The notes beneath the pieces are model-generated. The model was not told the origin of the DNA. It worked only from the letters and a program-made list of their open reading frames with translations, and did not search any database. A stretch of DNA of 64,000 bases from Aeromicrobium choanae. Its GTDB lineage: Bacteria; Actinomycetota; Actinomycetes; Propionibacteriales; Nocardioidaceae. Position 1 is the first letter of the stretch; every line of letters starts with the position of its first letter. The DNA lies in NCBI RefSeq assembly GCF_900167475.1, contig NZ_LT796768.1, positions 1,612,001 to 1,676,000 on the forward strand. The letters are read 5' to 3'. Positions 24,545 through 33,103 of the stretch are shown here, piece by piece. Made by a program: the position numbers and the translations under genes.

Positions 24545-26209
24545 TCAGTCCCGCGCGAGCGCCAGGCCGGCCGCCCGGCCGGAGAAGATGCAGCCGCCGA
24601 GGAACGTGCCCTCGAGTGCGTTGTAGCCGTGCACGCCGCCGCCGCCGAAGCCGGCCACCTCGCCCGCGGCGTACAGGCCCGGGACGGGGGTGCCGTCGGC
24701 GCCGATCACCTGCGAGTCGAGGTTCGTCTGCAGGCCGCCGAGGGTCTTGCGCGACAGCACGTTGAGCCGCACGGCGATGAGCGGGCCGTGCGTGGGATCG
24801 AGGATCCGGTGCGGCTTGGCGACACGCACGATCTTGTCCATCCGCGAGCGGCGCGCGTTGTGGATCGCCATCACCTGCACGTCCTTGGTGAACGCGTTGT
24901 CGAACTCCCGGTCACGGGCGACGATCTGGCGCTCCAGGATCGTCGGGTCGAGCTCGGGCCCGCGAGCGATCTCGTTCATCCCCGTCACCAGGTCGTCCAG
25001 CGACGAGGCCACGACGAAGTCGACGCCGTGCTCCTTGAACCGCTCGACGGGGCCGGGCGCGCCCTTCGCGAGCCGGCTCTTGAGCAGGACACGGATGTCG
25101 CGGCCGGTGATGTCGGGGTTCTGCTCCGAGCCCGAGAGGGCGAACTCCTTCTCGATGATCGACTGCGTGAGCACGAACCACGAGTAGTCGTGACCCGTGG
25201 CGAGGATCTGCTTCATCGCGCCGTTGGTGTCGGCGCCCGGGACACCCGACATGCCGCTGAGCCGGCGGCCGTTGGCGTCGAACCACATCGACGACGGGCC
25301 GGGCAGGATGCGGATGCCGTGGTCGGGCCAGATCGGGTCCCAGTTGGTGATGCCCTCGGTGTAGGCCCAGAGCCGGTCGCGGTTCACGATGCGGCCGCCC
25401 GCCCGCTCGGAGATCTCGAGCATGCGGCCGTCGACGTGGGCCGGGACACCGGAGATGAGGTGCTCGGGCGCCGGGCCGATTCGCTCGGTGGGCCAGTTCG
25501 CGCGCATGAGCGCGTGGTTGTGGCCGATGCCGCCGGAGGTGACGACCACGGCGGCGGCGCGGTGCTCGAACTCGCTCACGACGTCACGCGACGACTTCAC
25601 GCCGCGGTCCGAGTCGTCGGGCGCCAGCACGGAGCCGCGGACGCCGACGACCGCGCCGTCCTCGGTCAGCAGCTCGTCCACCTGGTGGCGGAACGCGAAT
25701 TGCACGAGTCCTCCGGTCTCGGCCTTCAGCACGGGATCGGCGAAGGTCTCGACCAGGCGCGGTCCGGTGCCCCACGTGATGTGGAAGCGCGGCACCGAGT
25801 TGCCGTGCCCTGTGGCCGAGCCGTCGCCGCGCTCGGCCCAGCCGACCATCGGCATGACGCGGTGGCCCAGGGCCCGCAGGTAGTCGCGCTTGCCGCCGGC
25901 GGCCCAGGCGACGTACGCCTCGGCCCAGCGGCGTCCCCACACGTCCTCGTCGTCGAGCCGGTCGAAGCCCGCGGAACCGAGCCAGTCCTGCGTGGCCAGC
26001 TCGGCGGAGTCCTTGATGCCGGTGCGCCGCTGCTCGGGGCTGTCGACGAAGAACAGGCCGCCGAGCGACCAGAAGGCCTGCCCGCCGAGGTTCTTGCGGT
26101 TCTCCTGGTCGAGGACCAGCACGCGCTTGCCCGCCTGGGCGAGCTCGTGGGTGGCGACCAGGCCGGCGAGACCGGCGCCGACGACGATGACATCGGGGGT
26201 GAAGGACAT
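24545..26209 (-). CDS. FAD-dependent dehydrogenase (fumarate reductase / ketosteroid dehydrogenase superfamily)
   Basis: 554 aa. The N-terminal dinucleotide fold VIVVGAGLAGLVATHELAQ and VLDQENRKNLGGQAFWSLGG bind FAD. The middle, with PMVGWAERGDGSATGHGNS and an inserted capping domain, would hold the substrate. The C-terminal FAD segment is GLYAAGEVAGFGGGGVHG followed by LEGTFLGGCIFSGRAAG. It resembles uncharacterised 'FAD-binding dehydrogenases' rather than confirmed 3-ketosteroid dehydrogenases; no steroid genes are nearby. The start at MSFTPD is preferred over an upstream in-frame codon. It is divergent from a PucR-type regulator, which probably controls it. Confidence 0.85.
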   Translation of the reverse strand: MSFTPDVIVVGAGLAGLVATHELAQAGKRVLVLDQENRKNLGGQAFWSLGGLFFVDSPEQRRTGIKDSAELATQDWLGSAGFDRLDDEDVWGRRWAEAYVAWAAGGKRDYLRALGHRVMPMVGWAERGDGSATGHGNSVPRFHITWGTGPRLVETFADPVLKAETGGLVQFAFRHQVDELLTEDGAVVGVRGSVLAPDDSDRGVKSSRDVVSEFEHRAAAVVVTSGGIGHNHALMRANWPTERIGPAPEHLISGVPAHVDGRMLEISERAGGRIVNRDRLWAYTEGITNWDPIWPDHGIRILPGPSSMWFDANGRRLSGMSGVPGADTNGAMKQILATGHDYSWFVLTQSIIEKEFALSGSEQNPDITGRDIRVLLKSRLAKGAPGPVERFKEHGVDFVVASSLDDLVTGMNEIARGPELDPTILERQIVARDREFDNAFTKDVQVMAIHNARRSRMDKIVRVAKPHRILDPTHGPLIAVRLNVLSRKTLGGLQTNLDSQVIGADGTPVPGLYAAGEVAGFGGGGVHGYNALEGTFLGGCIFSGRAAGLALARD

Positions 26210-26261
26210 GTCGTCACGGTGACGCACGGCGGGCGCCGGCACCAGTACCTTTGTGCCTCAG

Positions 26262-26279
26262 TGACAAGAAGTGTTGTCA
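26262..26279. promoter_or_regulatory. Operator-like inverted repeat between FAD dehydrogenase and PucR genes
   Basis: TGACAA and TTGTCA flank a 6-nt spacer. It lies just downstream of a TACCTT -10 (26246-26251) and just upstream of the PucR Shine-Dalgarno, where bound protein would block transcription. Confidence 0.5.
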
Positions 26280-26299
26280 ACAGGAGCGAGGAGTTCGCC

Positions 26300-27481
26300 G
26301 TGCCGGAGACCGTGGACCGCCGCCGCGCGATCAGCGCCCGGCTCACCGAGGGCGAGACCACCCTCGTCGAGACCTTCCTGGCCTCGCTCGCGCGCGAGAT
26401 CCCCGCCTATGCGTCCCTCGACGAGCGCCAACTGCAGGAGGTCCGCTCGATCATCGTGTGGACCCTGCACCGCGTGCTCGACCTGTGGGCGCAGGACGGC
26501 GCGCTCACCGAGGACGACATCCGGCTGTTCCGTGGCGTCGGGGCCGTCCGTGCCCGCGACGGCCGCCCCCTCTCGGCGGTGCTCCGTGCCTACCGGGTGG
26601 CAGCGACCACGTTCCTCGACGAGGTCGCCGGGCGCTTCCGCGAGGACGTGTCGGTCGATGACGTCACCTCGCTCGTGCGGGTCTGGTTCGCCGCGCTGGA
26701 CGAGCTGTCCGACGCGATCTACGACGGATACGAGTCCACCGGGCGCGTCCTCGGCTCCGACCGCGAGAGCTCGCTGCGCCAGCTGCTGACCGACCTGCTG
26801 CTCGGGCGCCAGAGCCACGCCGGAACCCTCACGGCGCGACTGCGCGAGCTCGAGGCCGAACTGCCCACGTCCTTCGACCTCGTGGTCATCGGTGCGTGCG
26901 ACGACCCGGTCCAGGCGGCCGCGGCCGTCGCGGGAGTGCGCGAGTCGGACGAGGGGCCTCTCATCACCTCGATCCACACCGTGATGGACGGCGTCGGGGT
27001 GGTGCTGCTGGCCCACGCCGACCCGGCGGCGCTGGCCGAGCAGCTGTCGCGACTGGGGCTCCGGGCCGCGCACCACGGCGGCGTCACGCCGCGCACCGCC
27101 CCGCGGGCCCACCGGCTGGCGCTGCACGCGGTCGGTCACGCACCGGGCTTCGCCTGGGCCGGCCCGCTCCTGGGCGCAGGCGACCTCGAGGTGGTCGCGC
27201 TGGCGTCGGGGCACCCCGACGCCGATCCCGTTCGCGCCGCCCGGATCGTGCTCGGGCGCCTCGCGGACGACGCCGAGGCGTTGCGCACGCTCGACGCGGT
27301 GCTGCAGTCGGGTGGCGCCGCCCCCGCCGCGGCCCACCTGCACGTGCACCCGCAGACGATCCGCTACCGGCTGGGCCGCATCGCGACCGTGACCGGACGC
27401 GATCCGCGCGATCCCTGGAACCGCTACGTCTTCCAGACGGCGCTGATGGCGTCGGGACTCGTGTCGCAGGAGGACGGGTGA
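26300..27481 (+). CDS. PucR-family transcriptional regulator
   Basis: 393 aa. The N-terminal helical ligand region (about 1-160) includes RRAISARLTEGETTLVETFL. A middle GGDEF-like-fold segment follows, and the C-terminal helix-turn-helix reads RTLDAVLQSGGAAPAAAHLHVHPQTIRYRLGRI, the PucR HTH_30 signature. Family members sense metabolites and activate or repress catabolic genes. The GTG has GAGGAG 6 nt upstream. The divergent FAD dehydrogenase and a short inverted repeat between them suggest local regulation. Its stop overlaps the next GTG, coupling it to a GyrI-like gene. Confidence 0.88.
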   Translation: MPETVDRRRAISARLTEGETTLVETFLASLAREIPAYASLDERQLQEVRSIIVWTLHRVLDLWAQDGALTEDDIRLFRGVGAVRARDGRPLSAVLRAYRVAATTFLDEVAGRFREDVSVDDVTSLVRVWFAALDELSDAIYDGYESTGRVLGSDRESSLRQLLTDLLLGRQSHAGTLTARLRELEAELPTSFDLVVIGACDDPVQAAAAVAGVRESDEGPLITSIHTVMDGVGVVLLAHADPAALAEQLSRLGLRAAHHGGVTPRTAPRAHRLALHAVGHAPGFAWAGPLLGAGDLEVVALASGHPDADPVRAARIVLGRLADDAEALRTLDAVLQSGGAAPAAAHLHVHPQTIRYRLGRIATVTGRDPRDPWNRYVFQTALMASGLVSQEDG

Positions 27482-28092
27482 AGGTCGACCTCAAGAGGCA
27501 GATCACCACGTACACGGCACCGCGTGGCGCGTTCGAGGTCGTGACCGTCCCGCCGATGCGGTACCTGATGATCGACGGGCACGGTGATCCCAACGAGGCC
27601 GGTGAGTACGAGGACGCGCTCACGACCCTGTATCCCGTGGCGTACGCGCTGAAGTTCCTCAGCAAGCAGGAGCTCGATCGCGACTACGTGGTGCCGCCAC
27701 TGGAGGCGCTGTGGTGGGCCGACGACATGGCCGCGTTCACCACCGCGCGCGACAAGTCGCGCTGGAGCTGGACGGTGCTGAGCCTGGTCCCCGACTGGGT
27801 CGAGGACGCCCACGTCGAGCGGGCGCGGGTCACCGTGGCCCGCAAGGGGGCTGCACCGCGGCTCGACGCACTGCGCGTGGAGACGCTCGACGAGGGCCGC
27901 TGCGTCCAGACGCTGCACGTCGGTCCGTACGACGCCGAGGGCCCGGTGCTGGAGCAGATGCACGACGAGTTCATCCCCGCCCAGGGCCTGCGGCGCAGCG
28001 GTACGCACCACGAGATCTACCTCAGCGACCCGCGCCGGGCCGCCCCCGAGAGGCTCCGGACGATCCTGCGCCAGCCGGTCGTCGACCTCTGA
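27478..28092 (+). CDS. GyrI-like small-molecule-binding domain protein
   Basis: 204 aa. The GyrI-like fold is seen in FEVVTVPPMRYLMIDGHGDP near the N-terminus. The core ALKFLSKQELDRDYVVPPLEALWW and VQTLHVGPYDAEGPVLEQMHDEF follows, and the protein closes on THHEIYLSDPRR. The stand-alone form binds small hydrophobic or cationic ligands and some members hydrolyse xenobiotics; the ligand here is unknown. The GTG overlaps the PucR stop, so the two are translationally coupled and may share an inducer. Confidence 0.85.
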   Translation: MKVDLKRQITTYTAPRGAFEVVTVPPMRYLMIDGHGDPNEAGEYEDALTTLYPVAYALKFLSKQELDRDYVVPPLEALWWADDMAAFTTARDKSRWSWTVLSLVPDWVEDAHVERARVTVARKGAAPRLDALRVETLDEGRCVQTLHVGPYDAEGPVLEQMHDEFIPAQGLRRSGTHHEIYLSDPRRAAPERLRTILRQPVVDL

Positions 28093-28115
28093 GCCGGCGG
28101 CTGCGCGGCACCTCC

Positions 28116-28121
28116 TACGGT
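28116..28121 (+). promoter_or_regulatory. Leaderless -10 element for the IMPase gene
   Basis: TACGGT is followed by 6 nt and the GTG at 28128. The GGAGG within the spacer is too close to act as a Shine-Dalgarno. Confidence 0.55.
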
Positions 28122-28127
28122 GGAGGC

Positions 28128-28907
28128 GTGACCGTGACCCCCGCCGACGCGAACCTCGCCCGAGACCTCGTCGTGGAGGCCGCGGCCCTCGCCGCCGGCA
28201 TTCGCGCCACCGGCGACCTCGGCACCCGCGCCAAGACCAACGTGTCCGACGTCGTGACCGAGGCCGACCTCGCCGCCGAGGCCCTCGTGGTGGAGCGCCT
28301 CGACCGCGAGCGCCCCGCCGACGGGCTGCTGGGCGAGGAGGGCACCTCGCGCGACGGCACGTCGGGCCGGCGCTGGGTGATCGACCCGGTCGACGGGACC
28401 TACAACTTCGCCACCGGGTCCGACTACTGGTGCTCGGCGATCGCGCTGGCCGAGGGTGACGACGTGCTGCTGGGCGCCGTCGCGCACCACGCCTCCGGCA
28501 CCGTGCTGGTGGGTGGTCCGGGCCTGCACACGACCCGCAACGGGGAGCCGATGGCCCCGATCGCCGACGCGCCGCTCGCCGGCCTGGGGGCGGCGACCTA
28601 CGCCCATCCCGGCTTCATCGGCAGCGGCGCCGGCTTCGACGCGTGGGTGCGCGCGGCCGCGCTGCCCGCCACGATCCGGATGCTCGGGTCGGGCTCGATG
28701 GACCTCGTCGGGGTGGCCACCGGCCGGCTCGGCTGCTGGTTCCAGCACAGCACCCCCGACTGGGACTGGCTGCCCGGCACCGCGCTCGTGGCCGGCCTCG
28801 GTGGTGCCGCCGAGCGCATCGACGCCCACGGGCTCGTCTGGTCGGTCGCGGGGCCGCGCACCGCCGTGCGCGAGATCGGCGACGCCCTGCGGGGGAGCGT
28901 GGCGTGA
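28128..28907 (+). CDS. Inositol monophosphatase family phosphatase
   Basis: 259 aa. Metal-binding motifs are DVVTEADLAAE (first metal), GEEG and WVIDPVDGTYNF. The second signature reads WDWLPGTALVAGLGG, where most homologues have WDxAAG...EAGG, so the rear motif is slightly divergent. Substrates could be inositol, histidinol or another sugar phosphate; sequence alone does not decide. The stop overlaps the GTG of the sirtuin gene. Confidence 0.88.
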   Translation: MTVTPADANLARDLVVEAAALAAGIRATGDLGTRAKTNVSDVVTEADLAAEALVVERLDRERPADGLLGEEGTSRDGTSGRRWVIDPVDGTYNFATGSDYWCSAIALAEGDDVLLGAVAHHASGTVLVGGPGLHTTRNGEPMAPIADAPLAGLGAATYAHPGFIGSGAGFDAWVRAAALPATIRMLGSGSMDLVGVATGRLGCWFQHSTPDWDWLPGTALVAGLGGAAERIDAHGLVWSVAGPRTAVREIGDALRGSVA

Positions 28908-29593
28908 AGGTCGTCGTCCTGACCGGCGCCGGCATCTCCGCCGAGAGTGGCCTGGCGACGTTCCGCGACGCCGACGGCCTCTGGGAGGGGCACCGGCCCG
29001 AGGACGTGGCCACGCCGCACGCGTTCCGGCGCGACCGCAGGCTCGTCCAGCGCTTCTACGACGAGCGTCGAGCGTCGCTCGCCCGCGTCCGGCCCAACGC
29101 CGCGCACGCGGCCCTCGCCCGGCTCGAGGAGGCGCTCGGCGACGACCTCCTGCTGGTCACGCAGAACGTCGACGACCTGCACGAGCGCGGCGGGTCGCGC
29201 CGCGTCCTGCACATGCACGGCGAGCTGCGCCGGGTGCGCTGCCAGCGGTGCGAGGCCCGGCACGAGTGGGAGGGCACGCTGGCCGACGAGCCGCGCTGCC
29301 CGTCCTGCAACCGGCGTCGCGCGCTGCGGCCCGACATCGTGTGGTTCGGCGAGTACCCGCACGGCATGGACGAGATCCACGAGGCGCTGACCGAGGTGGA
29401 CGTGTTCGCCGCGATCGGCACGTCCGGGGTGGTCTATCCCGCGGCCGGGTTCGTCGACTACGCGCACGCGGCCGGCGCCACCACGGTGGAGCTCAACCTC
29501 GTCCCCACCCCGAACAGCGACTTCCACACCACGTACGAGGGCCCGGCCACCGAGGTCGTCCCGCGCTGGGTGGACCACCTGATGGGCTCCTGA
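28904..29593 (+). CDS. cobB: NAD-dependent protein deacylase, class III sirtuin (CobB-like)
   Basis: 229 aa. NAD-binding blocks are LTGAGISAESGLATFRD and VTQNVDDLHERGG, with the catalytic HMHGEL. The zinc ribbon is RCQRCEARHEWEG with RCPSCNRR. Y52 and R55 in RFYDERRASL match the Tyr/Arg pair that lets SIRT5/CobB-type enzymes accept succinyl- or malonyl-lysine. It removes acyl groups from lysines, consuming NAD+. The GTG overlaps the IMPase stop. Confidence 0.92.
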   Translation: MKVVVLTGAGISAESGLATFRDADGLWEGHRPEDVATPHAFRRDRRLVQRFYDERRASLARVRPNAAHAALARLEEALGDDLLLVTQNVDDLHERGGSRRVLHMHGELRRVRCQRCEARHEWEGTLADEPRCPSCNRRRALRPDIVWFGEYPHGMDEIHEALTEVDVFAAIGTSGVVYPAAGFVDYAHAAGATTVELNLVPTPNSDFHTTYEGPATEVVPRWVDHLMGS

Positions 29594-29617
29594 CTCGGCG
29601 GTCTTCGAAGGGGGCGG

Positions 29618-30460
29618 TCAGGCGCCGAGCGGGCCGCCGCCGGCGGGCACGGACTCGAGCACCTCGACCTCGTCGCCGACGCGCACGGTGGCGCCGGGCG
29701 TCTCGGGGATGAGGTTCACCGCGAACCACGCCTTCCTGCCGAAGCGCCGCGTGCGGGCGAGGGTGCGCAGCGGCTCCTTGCCGCCGGCCACGGCGCCCGA
29801 GGCGTGGTCGGCCTCCAGCGTGGTGATGACGCAGCGCGCACACCCCTTGACCGCACGGAACGTCGCGTCGCCGACCCGCAGCAGGCGCCAGTCGTCCTCG
29901 GCCCACGGCAGGTCGCCGTCGACGACGAGGTTCGGCCGCATCCGCGACATCGGGACCGGATCGCCGCCGCCCTCCTCGATCGACACGTTGAGGGCGGCGA
30001 GCGACGCCTCGGTCGCGACGAGCAGCGGGTAGCCGTCGGCGAGGCTGACGCGGTCCTCGGGCTGGGCGAATCCGGTGATCGCCCGGCGCGTGGGGTCGTC
30101 GAGGTGGACCAGGCGCACCGCCCCGCCCAGCAGCTCGCTCAGCCAGGCGGACGCGTCGGTGGCCTCGGCCGCGGTGAACTCGGACTTCCACAACCGGACC
30201 GGCACCTGGCGCGCCGGGTCGGGACGGGCGACCTCGAACGGCGCGGCACCGGGCGCGCTGAGGTGCAGGCCGTCGTCCGTGAGCCGCGGGTGCACGGTCA
30301 GGAGGCGGTGCGACTCGCGCGCGGAGATGAAGTGGCCCGCCTCGTCCACCACCATCCAGCGGCGGTCGCCGACGAGTCCCCAGGGCTCGACCTCGGCCGC
30401 CGCGAGGTCCTCGACCCGGGCGGACTTCAGGGGGTAGCGGTGCAGGGACGTGAGGCGCAC
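29618..30460 (-). CDS. MOSC-domain protein (mARC/YcbX-like)
   Basis: 280 aa. A MOSC N-terminal beta-barrel (HRYPLKSARVEDLAAAEVEPWGLVGDRRWMV) is followed by the MOSC domain with RMRPNLVVDGDLPWAEDDW and the molybdenum-ligand cysteine region FRAVKGCARCVITTLEAD. It lacks the C-terminal 2Fe-2S domain of YcbX. mARC-type proteins reduce N-hydroxylated compounds with a Mo cofactor. The GTG start lies 6 nt after TAGCCT. It is convergent with the sirtuin gene. Confidence 0.88.
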   Translation of the reverse strand: MRLTSLHRYPLKSARVEDLAAAEVEPWGLVGDRRWMVVDEAGHFISARESHRLLTVHPRLTDDGLHLSAPGAAPFEVARPDPARQVPVRLWKSEFTAAEATDASAWLSELLGGAVRLVHLDDPTRRAITGFAQPEDRVSLADGYPLLVATEASLAALNVSIEEGGGDPVPMSRMRPNLVVDGDLPWAEDDWRLLRVGDATFRAVKGCARCVITTLEADHASGAVAGGKEPLRTLARTRRFGRKAWFAVNLIPETPGATVRVGDEVEVLESVPAGGGPLGA

Positions 30461-30466
30461 CGGATC

Positions 30467-30472
30467 AGGCTA
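30467..30472 (-). promoter_or_regulatory. Leaderless -10 element for the MOSC gene
   Basis: On the minus strand TAGCCT is followed by 6 nt and the GTG at 30460. Confidence 0.55.
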
Positions 30473-30518
30473 CGGGTGCGACGGCGGCGCTGGGCCGGTG
30501 TCCCCGAGGTCTGCGACG

Positions 30519-31709
30519 ATGTCAGGCGTGGACAGTCGATCCGAGGCCCTCAGCCGGGCGTCGTCGCGATCGTCCGCGCGTCGCGCCGAGCGCGGTATCG
30601 CCCTGGTCGCCCCCACGATGCGTGCTGTCGTGCTGGTGCAGATCCTGCTCGCCGCGGCCTCCGGCGCCGGTGTGGCCGAACATCGCGGTGCGTACTGGGC
30701 CCTGACGCTCTCCGTCGTCGCCGTCTCCCTGCTGCTGATCGTGCAGTGCCTGGTCACGGGCTCGGTGCTCCGCGGAGCGTGGCACGTGCCCGACCTCCTG
30801 CTGGCGTGGCTGGCCGTTCCCGCGATGAACCTGCTGCTGCCCGACCCGTTCGTCGTGGGCACGTGGGAGGCGTGGGCCTCGGGCTTCGCCGTCAACGTCG
30901 GAGCCCTGGCGGCCGCGTGGCTGCCGCCCGGGGTGGCGATGGTCCACGGCGTGGCGCTCGGCGGCTGGTACCTGGCCTGGACCCTCACGGCGAACACCAC
31001 GTCGTGGGAGACCAGCCTCAGCAACGCGCTCACGATCCCCGGCTACGCCCTCGTCGTCGCGCTGCTGACCCACTACCTGCGCGGCCTCGCGGTGGACGCC
31101 GACCAGTCCCGCGAGGACGCCGTCGCCGCGACACGCGCCCTCGAGCTGGAGCGGTACCAGCTCACGGTCCACGACGCCTCGAGCATCCTGCGGCTGCTGT
31201 CCGACGAGGACACGCCCGCCGAGGTGCTGCCCGGGCTGCGGCTCCAGGCCGACCGTGAGGCCCAGCGCCTGCGCACCTACCTCGGCGCCGAGCCGCCGCG
31301 GGTCGACTCCGCCGCCCGCACGGTCGGCACCATGCTGGCGACGGCGCTCGAGGGCTTCGAGGACCTGCCGATCGAGCCGGCCGTCGCGCTCGGCGCCCAC
31401 GTGGAGCTCGGCGACGCGGTGTGGACGGCCGTCGGCCGGGCGGTGACCACCGTGCTGCACAACGTGCGCCTGCACGCCCAGGCCCACCAGGTGGTGGTGC
31501 ACGCCGACACCGACGACACCACGTGGGAGGTCGTCGTCTCCGACGACGGGGTGGGCTTCGACCAGGAGAACCAGCCGCTCGGCTTCGGCCTCGACACCCA
31601 GGTCGGCCAGGCGCTGCGCGACGTCGGGGTGACGGTGGACATCAGGTCGGCGCCGGGCCACGGGACCTCGGTGACCATCACGGGGCCGGTGGCGGAGGTG
31701 GGCGCATGA
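30519..31709 (+). CDS. Membrane sensor histidine kinase
   Basis: 396 aa. About six membrane segments (residues ~35-185) lead to a short coil and a dimerisation segment, LTVHDASSILRLLSDED, whose His is the likely phosphorylation site (HisKA_3-like but divergent). The ATPase domain has VTTVLHNVRLHAQAHQVVVHA (N-box), VVVSDDGVGFDQ (G1) and GHGTSVTITGP. The ATG at 30519 has GAGGT 8 nt upstream; a GTG at 30528 is the alternative. It is coupled to the response regulator gene. The signal is unknown. Confidence 0.85.
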   Translation: MSGVDSRSEALSRASSRSSARRAERGIALVAPTMRAVVLVQILLAAASGAGVAEHRGAYWALTLSVVAVSLLLIVQCLVTGSVLRGAWHVPDLLLAWLAVPAMNLLLPDPFVVGTWEAWASGFAVNVGALAAAWLPPGVAMVHGVALGGWYLAWTLTANTTSWETSLSNALTIPGYALVVALLTHYLRGLAVDADQSREDAVAATRALELERYQLTVHDASSILRLLSDEDTPAEVLPGLRLQADREAQRLRTYLGAEPPRVDSAARTVGTMLATALEGFEDLPIEPAVALGAHVELGDAVWTAVGRAVTTVLHNVRLHAQAHQVVVHADTDDTTWEVVVSDDGVGFDQENQPLGFGLDTQVGQALRDVGVTVDIRSAPGHGTSVTITGPVAEVGA

Positions 31710-32365
31710 CCGAGCGACGCACACGCGTGGTCGTGATCGACGACAGCACCGTGATCCGCGGCGGATTCGCCACCGTGCACCCCGGACTCGACGTCGTGGC
31801 GACCTACGCCAGCGTCGAGGACTTCGAGGCCGCCCCGGTCCACTGCGACGTCGTCGTCCTCGACCTGCTGCTGCGCGGCCCGCAGGGCTCGTCCGCCACC
31901 ACGAAGCAGGGCCGGGCCGCGATCCGCGCCCTGCGCGAGCGCGGGCTGCGGGTGTGCCTCTACACCGACGAGCGTCGCCCGATCGTGCTCGCGCTGTGCC
32001 TGCGCGCGGGTGCGCTCGGCGTGGTCCACAAGGCCGACCCGCCCCACGTCACGATGCAGGCGGTCGAGGACGTCCGCAGCGATCGCGTCGTCGTCACCCA
32101 GTCGCTCGTCGGCCTGACCGAGCTGCTCGACCGCCGCGGCGCGCGGCTCGACCTCAGCACCCGCCAGCGCGAGGTCATCTCGGGCCGCGCCCGCGGCCGG
32201 CACTGGGCCGACATCGCCGCCACCCTCTACATCACCGAGGACACCGCCCGGGAGCACTACCGGGTGGCCTGCCGCAAGCTGCGCGACTACCTGCAGCACA
32301 CCAGTCCGGGCGACATCGAGCGCGCGGTCGGGCTCGCCCCGGGGGACGTCCTCGACGAGGAGTGA
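31706..32365 (+). CDS. Response regulator with LuxR-like helix-turn-helix
   Basis: 219 aa. The receiver domain has VVVIDDSTVIRGG (acidic pocket), CDVVVLDLLLRG with the phospho-acceptor D53, CLYTD and LGVVHKADP (switch Lys). A LuxR-type DNA-binding domain follows: LSTRQREVISGRARGRHWADI and TEDTAREHYRVACRKLRDYL. The HTH departs from the NarL norm (TARE-HY in place of TVKxHV). The ATG overlaps the kinase stop, so kinase and regulator form one unit. Confidence 0.87.
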   Translation: MTERRTRVVVIDDSTVIRGGFATVHPGLDVVATYASVEDFEAAPVHCDVVVLDLLLRGPQGSSATTKQGRAAIRALRERGLRVCLYTDERRPIVLALCLRAGALGVVHKADPPHVTMQAVEDVRSDRVVVTQSLVGLTELLDRRGARLDLSTRQREVISGRARGRHWADIAATLYITEDTAREHYRVACRKLRDYLQHTSPGDIERAVGLAPGDVLDEE

Positions 32366-32478
32366 CCCCCCGCTTCCGGGGGTTCCGCGGCCGCCGGCGT
32401 GCCCTCAGGATGGAACAGGGACCGGGCTGGCCCGCATGGCGTCGGCCCTGCCCCATCGGGAGGGACCTACTCGGGGGG

Positions 32479-32521
32479 ACGCATCGACCGGGACGCGCCT
32501 CGCGCGCCCCGGTCGATGCGT
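32479..32521. terminator. Bidirectional terminator hairpin
   Basis: Perfect 14-bp arms at 32479-32492 and 32508-32521 enclose a further GC-rich partial stem. It lies between the convergent response regulator and SRPBCC genes. Confidence 0.75.
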
Positions 32522-32536
32522 GCCTGGGTTTCGCGG

Positions 32537-33010
32537 TCAGCGCACCAGATGACGCTCGATGTTGTCGAAGGCCTGCCGTGCGTTGCCGCGCCACATCCGG
32601 CCGAAGACCGGCATCGCGACGCGGCCGAGGCGCCCGGCCGGGCGCACCGTCCAAGTCCAGCCGATGCGGACGCCGGTGCCCGCCGGCTCGAACGTCCAGG
32701 CCCCGTCGAGCGACGCGATCAGGTGCTTCATCGGCCCGGTGATGCCGGAGATCCGGTAGGTGAACCGCGTGGGGCTCTCGACCGCCGTCAGCTCCTCGCG
32801 CATCGTGCCGCCGTCCGCCAGGACGATGGTGCGGGTCTGGCCGGGCGAGCGCCACGGGCCCTCCTGGTCGCGGACCGCCGCAATCCGCGGGATCGCGGCG
32901 TACCGGCGGTCGAACAGTGCCGTGAGGTCGAGCTCGAGCAGCCGCTCGAATGCCTCGGCCACCTCGAGCGGGTAGGTGCGGGTGTAGCGCAGAGCCACGT
33001 CGTCGGTCAT
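32537..33010 (-). CDS. SRPBCC (START-like) superfamily protein
   Basis: 157 aa. The helix-grip pattern is seen in LRYTRTYPLEVAEAFERLLE, then TYRISGITGPMKHLIAS, AWTFEPAGTGVRIGWTWTVRP and a long C-terminal helix FGRMWRGNARQAFDNIERHL. Such proteins hold hydrophobic ligands in a cavity. A longer upstream frame (to 33580) overlaps the kinase gene on the other strand and is not used; TACGGT 7 nt before the ATG at 33010 supports the short form. Confidence 0.8.
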   Translation of the reverse strand: MTDDVALRYTRTYPLEVAEAFERLLELDLTALFDRRYAAIPRIAAVRDQEGPWRSPGQTRTIVLADGGTMREELTAVESPTRFTYRISGITGPMKHLIASLDGAWTFEPAGTGVRIGWTWTVRPAGRLGRVAMPVFGRMWRGNARQAFDNIERHLVR

Positions 33011-33017
33011 GCCCCCG

Positions 33018-33023
33018 ACCGTA
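33018..33023 (-). promoter_or_regulatory. Leaderless -10 element for the SRPBCC gene
   Basis: On the minus strand TACGGT is followed by 7 nt and the ATG at 33010. Confidence 0.55.
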
Positions 33024-33103
33024 GGCCGCAGGCCCCACGATGACCAGCGATGCGGGTCCGCGGTGTTGCGACTCCTTGCCGGCCGGGCGAGGGTGGGACG
33101 ACG

